Source: Sodiomyces alkalinus F11 (taxonomy: Eukaryota > Ascomycota > Sordariomycetes > Glomerellales > Plectosphaerellaceae). From it: DNA of 64,000 nucleotides. The stretch lies in the NCBI RefSeq assembly GCF_003711515.1, contig NW_021167091.1, forward strand, positions 556,313-620,312, in the 5' to 3' direction. The notes beneath the pieces were generated by a model. It made no database searches. It had not been told where the DNA came from and saw nothing but the letters and a program-made list of their open reading frames with translations. Both the position numbers and the translations under genes were made by a program. Below are positions 24,101 through 35,860 of this stretch, piece after piece. Position 1 is the first letter of the stretch; every line of letters begins with the position of its first letter.

Positions 24101-26595
24101 GCGATAGCGAAGATAATACCCCTATACCGTTCGGCGTTAGCGTTCTATACGGCTATATTTAGAGCCGATCTTTCTAGCAGGATACCACGATCTAAAAACT
24201 AGTTATCCAGCTTCTTCTATAGCGCCCTCTCTCCGTTAGGTTTAATTATACTAATAAGCAGCCTATACTACCTGTATAAGAAGAGTTCGAAGTTAGCTAT
24301 CGAGGATAGTATATCTTTATACCCTAGTATTATTCTAGTCACGTTTTTATACGTATAGGGATCGTAGAATAGGGTAATAGTATTATCGCCGTTAGCGGCA
24401 GGATCTATAGAAAGTAGATCCACGTTAATCCTCTAAAAAGGCCTTATTAGCCTATAAGTGGGTAGATATCGCGATACTATCCTTGTTGCCTTACTAATAG
24501 CGTAAGCCTTATAGTCCACAACTAAAGGTGCCGCTCTTCCTTTTAAAGCCACGATACCTCCCACGTAGCCTTTTAATAACTACGCTAGTGCTTAAGGGTT
24601 TATATGCCCTAGCCTCTTATGCTATAAACGGGCGTCGGCCACGCTTATAGGCTTTAGTTCCCTCGAGCTATTAAAATAGCTCTACTATTACTACTATAAG
24701 CGCTATAGTATACCCTCGGTTAGTTTAAGGGTATATTGGCCGTTAACGTTAATTAACGGCAGGCAGGTATATCGGTCTATTACTAAGATATCTCTGCCGG
24801 TTATAAAAACAGCGTTCTAATCCTTCTATAACCTACGCGTCGCTAGCAGCGTTATAGGATATCCATCCATAAACGCCACGTTATTTAGTATAAGGGTATA
24901 AGGACGTCCTTTTATATCTTTAACCTAAAGATATAGGGTACCGTAGCCCTCTACTAGATTAGAGGTGCCGCCACCTATCTAAAATCTAACGATAGTGGTA
25001 GTAGGCTAGAAGTCCTCGAGCAGGTAGCGTTAATTATTTATATGCCTTAGGGACCCCGAATCGATTAATAACTAATTAAAAATATCGTTACTAACCACCT
25101 ATTTAGTCTATAGGAGCGAGAAAACCGACGGTAACTACGAGGTTAACGAAGCCACCTCTTCACCTATAAAATTAGAGGTAAAATATATATCGTAAGAGCT
25201 ATCGTTAGAATCCTCTTCCCTATTATTAATAAAATTAGATACTTCCTTAGACTAATCTTTCTTTAGTAACTTAGCTTTAGACTCTTTTACCTTATTTTTC
25301 GCCCTATCGATATCCTTTTTAATATACTCCCTAAACTTCTTTTGCTTAGAAGCACTTTAGCTCTTAATAACGCGGTCGTAGTATTCCACTACCTCCTTCG
25401 AGAGCGTAAAGCCCTTTTAGCGGCGTATTAGATTAACGTTCGGGCAGGTGCTCTATAGGTAATAGTGGCGCTTAGCTTTTCCTATCTTAACGTAATCGCA
25501 GATATATTCCCTAGGTGCCGAAAAACCCTCCTTTCCTTATTACTGCTAACCTCCCTAATTAGCAGGCTATTATCTACTATCTTTATCCTTTCCTAGGAAC
25601 GTCGCCGTATAAAACGATAACGCTATAGGCTTCTTATTAAGCCTATAGGGATACCTATAGCGTAACTACACCGTATATTCGTTTATAACCTCTTCGATAG
25701 TAGGTTAGTCTTTCTTATCTTCCCTTAAAATCTCTATAAAACGCGCCTTTAACTACTCCTAGAGCTATAATACCGATAGCCCTGAAAAACGCGTTAAGTT
25801 AATCCTCCATAGTATTTGAAGATCTAACGCTATAGGTCTTCGAATCTCGGTATAGCGATATAAAGTCCTGAAGCTAACGCTTATAAGGTATCCTCCGTAT
25901 ATTTTATAAATATTCTTCCTATCTCTTCTTAACTAGGGACTTCTAGGCAGCGTTAGTAGGTTTAAGATAGTCCTTTAAGGCGATTAGGATATCTTTAACC
26001 TCCTTCTTCCCTGCGTACTAATCTTTAAGGTTAGGATTAACTATCTTCGCGATATAGTCGTGAAGAGTAGCTAGACCTTATTACTATTACTGATATTTAT
26101 TCTCTTTTACGTTCTATAGCTTAAACTTACGATCCTAGGCATTATCGTCGTCACCTTCTTCTAGACGTTCCGAGGATTTAAGCTATTTAGGACGTTTGGA
26201 TTCCTTAAGGTCTAGATTAATAAGGTTAGAGACCTGGTTAGCGTAGGCTATCAGTATAATAGCCTTAATCTAACAACGCTATTCGTTTAGTAAGGTAAGG
26301 ATCGTATAGCCTATTATAGGCAACGCCGTAGTTAAGGCTATCGTCTAACTAGCTAGGACTATAAGGAAATAAACTATCGAAACCGACTATAACGGACCGA
26401 TTAAATAAGGAGCCTTTGAACGAGATAGAATAAGATAGGACTTAAGCGAGTTAAGCGATTTAAATAAGAGAATAACGGAATAGCGCGTAAAATAAAGCAG
26501 GCGGACGTAGCCAATAATACTAAGCTAACCGCTATAGACTTAAGGCTATTTTGACTGCCTTAAAGCTGTAGGATCTATCGGAATAGCTTCGTTTA
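21187..26595 (-). pseudogene. Copia copy 3 gag-pol polyprotein, RIP-degraded
   Basis: Read on the minus strand the order is gag, protease, integrase, reverse transcriptase, RNase H, as in Copia. The protease site Ile-Asp-Ser-Gly-Ser is at 25051-25065. The reverse transcriptase catalytic box Phe-Phe-Tyr-Val-Asp-Asp is intact at 22456-22473 and is followed by Ile-Ile-Leu-Ile-Tyr. A long non-coding 3' stretch precedes the polypurine tract. Numerous TAA/TAG codons at Gln positions prevent expression. The YVDD box, mutated in copy 1 and deleted in copy 2, survives here, so copy 3 may be younger or less mutated. Confidence 0.8.
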
Positions 26596-26616
26596 TTAGA
26601 ACGCCGGGCTTACAAC
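26596..26616 (-). other. Primer-binding site of Copia copy 3 (internal tRNA type)
   Basis: On the minus strand GTTGTAAGCCCGGCG follows the 5' LTR immediately. It matches, with one difference, the sequence after the LTR at 61744, and is complementary to a tRNA anticodon arm, not to a tRNA 3' end. Confidence 0.55.
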
Positions 26617-26808
26617 TATCAGTATATAAATAAGGTACGTAAAAGATATATATGTGTATTTAAGAAGAGGAAAAGATACTCTGCGGAAATATCTAACTAT
26701 AAGGTAAAAGGAGGGGAAATCGATATGGATATATCGGTCGGAAGTACTTTATCCGAGTATATAAATAGCGTAAGTCACACTCCGATAAGTGTGTGGTGGT
26801 ATCTAATA
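26617..26808 (-). repeat. 5' LTR of Copia copy 3
   Basis: A 192-bp LTR beginning TATCAGTATAT (original TGTCAG) and ending ATCTAATA; same family as the LTRs at 3971, 20980 and 61557. Confidence 0.85.
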
Positions 26809-29074
26809 ACTACCCTCGCGTGGATAGTATAGCTTCCCGCCCTAATAACCTAGGTCGGAACCTTAAGCCCGAGGAAAGCCCTTATAAAGGAATAGGGCTA
26901 AGCCTAGGCGGAAGCACGGCGGCCTTATACCTACGCCGTAGCGGTACTAAGCCGCCCCCCGATATAACGCTCTCTCCGGAAGTATAGAGGACTCCTTAAG
27001 CTATAAAGCTCCGCACTTACCTAGATTAGATTAGAAAAACTAGGCCTATAAGCTTTCCTAGCTAAAGCGAGGGTACTAGGATTCCTAATAACGCGGTGCC
27101 TTTACGGTAGTAGGGGGGTAGAGATAACGGAGTATATAATACTCTAGTACTAAGATATAACCGAGGAAAAGCGTAAGGAGCTTTTTAGTACTATAGGGAG
27201 ACTACTCACGATTAAAGGAGACTTATATAATATACTAAACTATAATATAGAAGCCGGAGAGATAGCTAAGTGGTTTCTATAACGGAAAAGGCTTAACGAC
27301 TTCCGCCTTACCCTTAAAGTCACGGAAGCCTACGAGAACGCGATAGCACTATAACGGGGAAAAGGTAATATAATATAATATAATAGTCCGGTTTAGTATT
27401 AAATAGGGGCCCTATAAGCCGGGACCCCGGCGGTATCAAAGCGTTATCGGGCCGAAGCCCCCCCCCCCTTTTTACTCCTCGCTAGTCTTAACGTCGCCCC
27501 CCTTAAAGGCGCTAATACTATTTTCGATATACTTAAGGCCCTAGAACTAATTAGCTATACTATTACCAAGGAGGCGCCATAGCGATATCGAAAAAGGACC
27601 ACGTATATAATAGTCTATTAGAATACTTACTATACCCTTTAGGCGGCGGGCGCGGCGGAGAATATCTTATAATACTACCTTCACCGATAAGGTGCCGCTA
27701 TAGCCGCGACCGGAAGGTAGCGCCCGAGCGACGGCCTATTTAAAGGATAAAGCCGCCGTCTTTAGGCACTCCTTAGCCTATAGGTTATTAGTATAGCGCT
27801 ACCACGATATCGAAGGGAGACTACTTACTATAATAATACCACTATCGCTAATAGCCTTAGCCGAAAACTAGGCTATATAAACGTCTATAAGATATTATTA
27901 CTACTTCTTAGTAGTAGAGGGGACTTATAGACTAGTTAGACTACCTCGATATATTAGCGGTACCTTAACGGTATAGAAGCGACTTATATCCTTATATAGG
28001 CGATAACTATTAGCGTACTAAAAGTAAATAGTACTAGTACTTTATAGTATTAGAATAGGCTTCGACGTTATTAGGGTACGAACTTAGACGCTTACTATAA
28101 CGTAAGTAACTACCGTATATTAGCTACCGCGACACTATTTCGGTATTACTAGGGTATATATACAGTATAACACGGATTATACCCTTTTTATAATAACGAT
28201 TATTATTATTAGGAGAAGGTATCTATAGCGGTTAGTACGTTACTATAACGCTACCACGATACAGAGATACTTATATTACGACGATATCTACGGTTACTAT
28301 TATAATTATTATTAGTATTATTACTATTATACTACCCCGTTAACCCCCGCGTTACTATAACGCTACCTATAAACTATAGACTATATACTAAATTAGACAC
28401 AAAATTATAAATTAAGAATAAAGAACTAGAAGAAACTACTATTTAGTACGGTACCACGATAGTAGACTTACGAGATCGTAGGCGGGAACGTAATAAGGAA
28501 TACCTATAATAAACTCTATAACGTTATAGGAAGGAAGAGGAAAAAAGGAAAAGGACCCGATCCTATATTAACTATCTACTATTTTTTACGGGTATAGGCG
28601 GAGCCCTATCCTTCCTGCCTACTACCGGATATAGCAGTAACCCCCCCCCCCTTTAAGGGAGGCAGGAACGCCTACCTTACCTCTCTCTTTATTAATTAAA
28701 TAGAAGGAATAATAAGCACGGCTCCCGGGAATATAGGGAGGCCGGATTTAGAGTGCCGTAGCCGTTACACGGCGGAGACGCTACGGTACCCTTTCGGCCC
28801 CCGCCCCCTTACTAACGACTAGCCTAGGCTAACCCGAACTATAGCCTATTACCCTTCCTGTTAGCTACTAGCCTAAAGGTATAATCCAGATATACAGAAA
28901 GGATAAACCGGGGCTATATTAGCCCTATAGCGGCACTACTCTAACTAAGGATAAGTATAAAGGTTTTCCCCGGGATCCCGGGTTTTCCCCTCTATAGCTA
29001 CCCGAGAAGGACCGTATAGTCTAAACTAGGCTCCTATAGATTAGATAGAATAGCGGAGTAAGAATAATAATAAT
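26809..29074 (+). mobile_element. LINE A2, 3' part only
   Basis: Starts in the C-terminal half of ORF2 (matching copy A3 from about 55484) and continues through the Cys-rich C terminus (about 27020-27340), the long 3' UTR and a (TAA)n tail ending near 29074. The matching 5' part of this copy is not present on the other side of Copia copy 3. RIP-mutated throughout; small open frames such as 26793-26987 cross the LTR/LINE junction and are not genes. Confidence 0.85.
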
Positions 29075-29572
29075 GAATAAAGGGAGCGACTTTATACTAT
29101 TAATCCTCTTATAGATATCCTCCGCTATCTTCTAGTAGGCGTTAGTAATATCCTTAGCATAACGCCGAGTAATAATAGTATCCTTAGTAGCTAACCAGTT
29201 AACCTCCTACGTTACTTAACTTAAAGCCTCTTTAAGGATAACCTAGTATAGAACTACTATAGCCTAGTATTATATAGGATTAATAAAGGTATTATACGGG
29301 ATTAATAAAGGGATATAACACTTACGCTGCGATTTTTATGTAGACTACCTTTCTTAATAGCGAGAACTAAAACCTTTTATAGCTACTTAGTAGCGTTCTT
29401 ACCAGTAATAGGGAGCTATTATACGTGTTAGATTAACGGGGCCCACGGAGTAGTCTATAAAGGGAGGGGCTATAGCTATAAGGATAATCATAAAGATATA
29501 TAACTTACTACGCGGTATTTAAGGCTATTATACTCGAAGTAGTAGTAGTATTTATTTATACGCTAACCGTTA
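29075..29572. other. Unassigned RIP-mutated segment
   Basis: About 500 bp between the tail of LINE A2 and a Gypsy LTR scrap. CpA/TpG is depleted as in the neighbouring repeats, so it is repeat-derived. On the minus strand a fairly open, Ile/Lys/Glu-rich reading can be made if former Gln codons are restored in thought, but I recognise no domain. No other copy is evident in the window. Confidence 0.4.
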
Positions 29573-29637
29573 TTAGTTCTAGATAATCTATTATTACGAC
29601 CTTACTTAGTGCTACGATCTATAACCAGTCGTTCACA
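29573..29637 (+). repeat. Fragment of the Gypsy LTR, opposite orientation to its neighbour
   Basis: The last 65 bp of the LTR that is complete at 47886 and 53662, here with its terminal TTCACA at 29632-29637. Coding orientation would be plus, while the Gypsy sequence that follows is minus, so this is a rearranged scrap, not the LTR of that copy. Confidence 0.7.
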
Positions 29638-30854
29638 CTCCTTTCTAATTATCGCGATACGATTACTTATATATCGGCTCCTATATCGTAATAGCGCGAA
29701 GGTATCTAATAGGCTATTATTTATTATTACTAAGCCGAATTTCCTTTTAAACTTATTAAATACCTATATTTACGCTAATAATTCTAGCGGTTCCTATATA
29801 GGCTTATAGTATCCTACCTATTATACTAGTACCTTACGTCTTAATCTCCTACCTCGCCTCTTTATCCTCGCGTAAAGGATTTCCTCGACTTCCCATTCTT
29901 TACTATCGGTTACCTCTTAAATAAGCGGTAGTTAAGGGTCGTCTACTACCTATCCCGGAAAGGGGTTATCGCCCGCGTGATATAATAAGTCTACGTGGAA
30001 TTAGGGGTAGATTTACGATAGTATAGCGAGCTTAATTATATATAGGCTAATTATCTTTATAACTCGGTATTTACGATAAAGCTAATTAAGCTTATAGGAT
30101 AATTACGGAGTCGAGTAGTTAGTTAACGATAGCTAGACTAAGTTATTAACCTGAAAATACTCGGCCGGTATACGATATTAGTTAGTAGACTCTTTAAAGC
30201 TATATCGATATAATCGCGGCTTAGGCGAACTTAGTCGTTTCCTATAAGCGTTATAGTAAGTTATAGGCCGCTAATACTCTAAGTTCTATAAGGGGCTCCT
30301 CGGTTATTTAGATTAAGTCGATATGGTAGCTATATTCTAAGAAGAAAGGACTAAACCCCGTTATAGAGCTCTTATGGTTATTTAGGGCTAGTTATACCGC
30401 GGGTAGTAAGCGATCCTAGTCGTCTTAGGCGTAATAGATAAAAGCTTATAAATAGGCTTATACTTCTTAGTATATACGCTCTATTGCTTTATCGGTTTAG
30501 GGGTAGTATACTATACTAAGCTTACGCGATATTCGTGTAAGCTTATACAAGTGCTTTTAGAACCTACTTATCTAATTTAAACCTCGATTATTAATAATTA
30601 ATCTAGGTATTCTATAAAACCGGAAATAGTAGTATAGAAACTATTCTGCTTAAGCTTTAGCTTCTATTATCTCTATTACTTTTAGTATTATAGCTTTAGT
30701 TAGGCGATCTATAATAACCTAAAAGTAGCGCGCCTTCTTCTCGCCGGATAATAGTAGGTCCGTTATAAAGTTTATTAATAAATCGCTTTATACTTATTCT
30801 AGTACTAGGAGGGGGCGTAAAAGGCCTTATTTCGCGTTCTTCTATATATACCCC
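29638..30854 (-). pseudogene. Gypsy copy 1, integrase C terminus and chromodomain, fragment
   Basis: Parallel to 48650-49872 of the complete Gypsy copy 2. Read on the minus strand it holds the end of the integrase (former Tyr-Phe-x-Val-Ile-Ile-Asp…Leu-Thr-Lys-Ala region near 30690-30750) and a chromodomain near 29730-29910. It is cut on the right by the 5' end of LINE C and on the left by the LTR scrap, so RT, gag and both proper LTRs are missing. Heavily RIP-mutated. The plus-strand frame 29609-29809 is a shadow. Confidence 0.75.
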
Positions 30855-31149
30855 ACCGAGCATCGTCAAGCCGAAAGTGACCCTAAGGTGCCGTATTATC
30901 GATAAAATTAATTCTGATATTGGATTCGGACTTTACGCCTTAAAAGCACCGGAGACCGATATCGTAGCGAGGCCGTAAAGGGCGCGGTGAGTTATATATT
31001 ATAGGGCGGCCCGTAGGACTAACCGAACGCGATACTAGCACACCACTATAAAGCGCCTAGAATACGATAACTAGAATTAGCCTAGGGCGTGTAGCCCCGG
31101 GAGAGCCCTAAAAATCCTAGGCACTAAGCAGGCGTACCGAAGGTATACT

Positions 31150-32340
31150 ATATAAACTACGAACCTAATTTTCCGGACTACTAGCTAATAGGGTAAGCGC
31201 TAATAAGGCGCTAAAGCTAGTATAGAAAATCCTTTAAATATAATACTATAAGACTATTATAGGGAAGCCGCTACGCTAATAACCCGGTAATAATATACCC
31301 CCCCTTACGACTAAAAGGCTTACTAACACGATTTAATAAGTAATTAAGGGTATACTAATAGAACTATTTAGGGTAGTAGGACCTAAGACCTACGCCTAAG
31401 TAGTAGGGAGTATACCCGCGTAGCGCTAATATATTAAGATAGTACCGGTAAAGGTTATACTTACCCGATACGCCTAAGAATTAATAGTCCGATACAGAGA
31501 TACTAAGACTAACCTTAAAAGCTAAACCCTATAAAAGATTATTAAGGCGGTTAATTAAATCGCCCGCCGTATAGATATAATAGCCACGCGATAACTTCTA
31601 AGCGGCGATATAATTATTATATTTAAGTATAGGAATAAGTAATAGATAGCGAACGCGAATAACTAGGTTAAAGGCGTAATTAGTATAGGAGCCACGATAT
31701 AAGAGAAAATAACCTAAGTTATAGTAAAAGGAATACCGATAGCGTAGGTACTAACTAATAACCCTAATATAGCGCTATAAGAACTCCGACTATAAAATAA
31801 TATAGCGATTACCCGGATTAAAGCCAGGAAACCTAGGAATAATATAACACGGATAGCGTTATTAATTATTAAGGTTACCCGCCCTAAGGATATAAAGCGA
31901 TTAGTAAAAGAGGGAGTCTTCTTTAATTACGGATACTATAATAGCGAACCCTATAACCCCGAGATCTCCTTATAATAATACTTTAAATACCTTAATTTCG
32001 GATATAAAGTAGGCTAATACTAAGCGATAAAAATACTATACGGGTATTATAGCGGCGTAGAGTCAGTATACTAAAAAGGCTTCACGGCGTATAAAGTTAA
32101 GATAGACCCGAAAAAACGGCGTTACGCCGCTTATAAGGGGCTATATATAGCGTTTAACGATAAGTGCCCGAATAAAGTAAAGGAGAGGGCGCGGACTAAG
32201 GAGGTATATACTAATAGGGTAAGGGGATTTAACCTTAGCTAACTTAAGAAAAATAGGGCGGAGAGGGAGTATAGCGTTTTCGCGGCGTTATAAGAAATAA
32301 TAGTAGTCTCCGAACCGCCGGTGAAAAAGAGAAAATAGAA
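31150..32340 (+). pseudogene. LINE C ORF1 (gag-like, zinc knuckles), degraded
   Basis: Near 31918-32100 a two-knuckle pattern is visible (Phe-Asn-Tyr-Gly-Tyr-Tyr-Asn-Ser-Glu, then Tyr-Phe-Lys-Tyr-Leu-Asn-Phe-Gly-Tyr-Lys), with cysteines changed to tyrosine. A Lys/Arg/Glu-rich tail follows to about 32340. Stops occur at former Gln codons. Presumed RNA-binding protein of the element; limits approximate. Confidence 0.6.
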
Positions 32341-32399
32341 AGGACGCTTTTTAGGGTTCTAGAATATCCTCTATAAATTGCGTACCGCCCTCTCCGCGC

Positions 32400-35300
32400 C
32401 TACTTAGGAAAATAACCCGATTATAAGGTTCCTTACCTTTAATACTACCTTTTAGCCCCTATAAAGCCTTACCCTTTATCCTAGGGCTATACCTAAGGCG
32501 TAACTATAAAATAAAGCGAGTATAGCGTAGCCGCCTAAGATAAATAATTAGAATTATTTAATAGAATATAGGGGGATAGCGGGATAGAGTATAGTAAGCG
32601 TTTTATAACCGTAATAGGTATAATATAATAGCGGTAATAAAGCCCGGGTTAAATAAGAGGAAGAACCTAGTTTACTTAAGGGGATATAATTATAGGATAG
32701 TATAGGGGAGCGGGCGTGTTTTGCTCTATATATATAAGCGGTATAAGGCCGCTATATTTACGTAGCGCACGGGCGAGGATTAGGCCTAAGCTATAATTAG
32801 AGTTAGGATATAATAGTAGGAGATAAATATATAGGTAGTATACTTATTATACTATAAGGGAGGAGAGTAGGAGACCCTAATATATAGTCTTGTAGCGGAA
32901 CCGGAGTAGTAATATACTATCCTAGTAAAAGACTTTAAGCTAAAAAACCCCTTTTAGGATAGATATAATAGATATTTTTGAAGATATCTGACGATATCGG
33001 ATAAACGGAAGGGACGAAAGTCACGAAAAGCAGTGGGAAAAATAAGAAGGTAATAATGGGATTGTAAGGTAGGATCTCTGCGCGCGTATTGTGTCTTCTT
33101 TGGATCGAAAAAGGGATTGAGATGAAGGATTAAGGATTAAGAATAAAGAACAAAGAAAGGAAGAACAGAACCGAAGGAACGGGTTGATATCCTTTATTCT
33201 TTGTAAAGGATCGATATCGTAATAGTATCGTAATATATATCGATATCGCAGTAATATCATAATCCATTGTATCCTTTGTCTGACTCGTAACAGATGAACT
33301 GACTCGAAAGAGAACGGTCTAGACTTGCGGGGAAGATATCCTTTATTCGAGTACGAAGGATATACTCGAAAGATATTAAGGATATTATTAGTAATACTAT
33401 TAATATTAAAAGATATAAAAGATAATCGGAGGACTTTATTACGCTTACGCACTAATAGTAACTTAACCTTATAACCCCGAAAGAATATAATAGTAGGACC
33501 TCGGCTAATACTAATTAATAATATAGCACGCCTAACCTTACTTAGGTTTCGGTAGACTAAACTTATATATACTAAGGGGATAATCTAGACCTAATAGGCT
33601 TAGACTATATAGCCTAGATTATTAATATCGATATAGCGTAGCCGTGCTAGTGTATTACCAGTAAAGGATAGAGGTAAAGGAAGTTAGACCGCGAAGCGGC
33701 CTAAAGAAAGGCTTAGAGGCTAGACTATAGAGAAATACCCCTTACCCTGGAAGTAATCGACTAGGCTATAAGCTAGATACTATAGGACCTTATTAATATC
33801 GTGGACGCTATAACGCCGCGCCGTGAGCTAGCCGCTTTCTGCGATAGACCGCTATAGTAGATATAGGAAATAGTAAAGGCGAATAAGGAGGTAATAAGGC
33901 TAACACGGCGTTATTACGGATAGAGGTCGCGCGGTAGGTAGGATAAACTTAAGGAGGTAGAAAAATATCGCGATATACTAGTTAGGGCAGAGAAGCGGAA
34001 AAGCTAGCGCGGCGCTATTAATATAATAGCCGCGGACTAGAATAGCCTTTAAGTATTATAACGCTAGGCCCGGATAGTAAGCTACCTACCCCTAAACCTT
34101 CCATTTATCCCGCCCTTATAGCGTAGCGTGGGCGGATTAATTATAATAATATATAACGGAAAAGCGATAATCCTTATAACGAAGTTTTTCCCCCTACTAT
34201 ACCCTATAGAAAGCGGGCGTATCGGCGGCGCGCCGAGGATAAAGGTAAGACTACTTATATAAAAGGTCACGGAAAAGGAGGTCTAATAGGTTATATAATA
34301 AATAGTAAAGTAGAAGGTACCCGGGGAGGACGGCTTACTAAACGGATTCCTACTCGCCTAAAACTAACTACTCTATAAGCGATTAGTACAACTCTTCTCC
34401 GCGAGCCTTAAGGCTATATATTTCCCGTAATAATACTATACCGCTAAAGTAATAGTATTTAAGAAACCGGGTAAACTAAAGGAAGCCTATATAATAGTCT
34501 CGGGGTAATAACTAATATTACTCCTAAGCGCGATAGGGAAGGTCCTTATAAAGATAATAATAAGGAGAATTATAACTATAGCGGTAGAGCACTAACTCCT
34601 TTTTACCGGATAAATAGGTAATTAAAGATACTATAATACGATAGTAACGGTTAGGGCTATTATAAAAGGAGTATACGCTGTATAGGAGCGCGGCGGAGCT
34701 ATAGCATAATTAAAGCTTAATATCCAGGCGCCTTTAATATAGTACTATACTAAAAACTCCTTAAAGTCCTTACCTAATACGGCTTCCCGGACTAGGTCAC
34801 GAAATAAACCTAGTTATACCTTATAGCGCGCACGGTACGCCTACGCTTTAACGGCGACACGGCGTATAAGGTAAATATCTAGGCAGGAGTCCCCTAAGGA
34901 TCGCCCTTTTCCTTAATCCTCTTTATACTATTTATTAGAACGCTTTACTAGGAATTAATCCGGATACCGCGGGTCACGGTAATCGGCTTTACTAATAACA
35001 CGAATATTATAGCCTTTAAACGTAATAAGGCCGTATTATAGGCGTACCTTAAATAGGTATAGTAAGTCTACTAAAGCTAGTTATAAAGGAGCGGACTACG
35101 ATTTAAGCTATAGAAATATAAGTTTCTCCACTTTATAAGAAAATAAGACCCGCCACCGCTCTAGCTACGCCTTAAGGGCGTACCGGCGCCGTAAGTTAAA
35201 GAGATAAAGGTCCTAGGGGTTATCCTTAACTAGAAGCTTATATTCTATCCCTATATCCGGAAACTTAAAGCTAAACTCCTTACCCAGAAATACGCCCTTA

Positions 35301-35860
35301 TACGCGTTATAGCGTTAGTATAGGGCTACTCTATTAGGGATACGCGTAAACTATACTAAATAATAGTCCGGAGCGCTATACTATATATAGCCCTAGCCTT
35401 TTATATAATAACGGGAAAAGGGGAGAAGCTAAGCGGAGTCTTAAAAGGACTAGCTAATAAGTAGGCGTAATACTTATATATTATTATTAGCGCGTATTAG
35501 GCTACTATTATAAAGGTAGTTGAGATAAAGGCGGGGGTCCCCCTTTTTAATCTATACTATAACGTCTTAACCACGCGAGCGGTGCTACGGGTAAAAAGCA
35601 CCTAGATAAAGTAAGCGATACTTTAGGTATAATAAGTAGCCGAAATAGCTATATAGCGTAGAAGACGTAGGGGAGGGGTTAGGCCCTACCTAAAGTCCTA
35701 GGGGGTATAAAAGTAAGAAGTCGAGTCCTAGCTCCTTAGGAGGGAACTAGCCTAACGCCTCTAAGAGGAATAGACGTACCGGTAAAAGCGTACCTCGCTA
35801 CGCTAATATAGTAGCGTAGCCGTAGCGTAGACGCCCTAATTCGACCGCGTAGCGCTTAGG
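32400..35860 (+). pseudogene. LINE C ORF2 (endonuclease-reverse transcriptase), degraded and interrupted
   Basis: The endonuclease part spans the unmutated insert at 32979-33440. The reverse transcriptase is clear near 34880-35020, where the Gly-Val-Pro-x-Gly-Ser-Pro turn and the active site Phe-Thr-Asn-Asn (34988-34999, former FADD) can be read. The C-terminal end is lost at the LINE A4 junction. Not functional. Confidence 0.7.
32979..33440. other. Island without RIP inside LINE C (unknown insert)
   Basis: CpA and TpG are frequent here but nearly absent on both sides, so this piece has another history. It is AT-rich, with repeated short motifs around GATATC and ATCCTTTATTC. A 143-codon minus-strand frame (33021-33452) covers most of it, but the deduced protein is Ser/Leu/Arg/Tyr-rich, without recognisable domain, and runs into the mutated flank; I do not call it a gene. 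No tRNA boxes were found. It may be a solo LTR, a small non-autonomous element, or host DNA. Boundaries are approximate. Confidence 0.55.

Larger units (their letters stand above)
20980..26808 (-). mobile_element. Copia copy 3, complete LTR retrotransposon
   Basis: A 5.8-kb element with an LTR at each end (20980-21172 is the 3' LTR, 26617-26808 the 5' LTR), a primer-binding site (26596-26616), gag-pol on the minus strand and a polypurine tract (21173-21186). The bases next to the two LTRs do not match (CGGCC left, ACTAC right), and the flanks are two different LINEs, B on the left and A on the right. A simple insertion into one LINE does not explain this. The LTRs differ from each other at numerous, mainly RIP-type, positions. 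Confidence 0.88.

Noticed and set aside
33021..33452. 143-codon minus-strand frame in the unmutated island
   Set aside because: Low-complexity composition, no domain, and it extends into RIP-mutated LINE C sequence; it probably stays open by chance.
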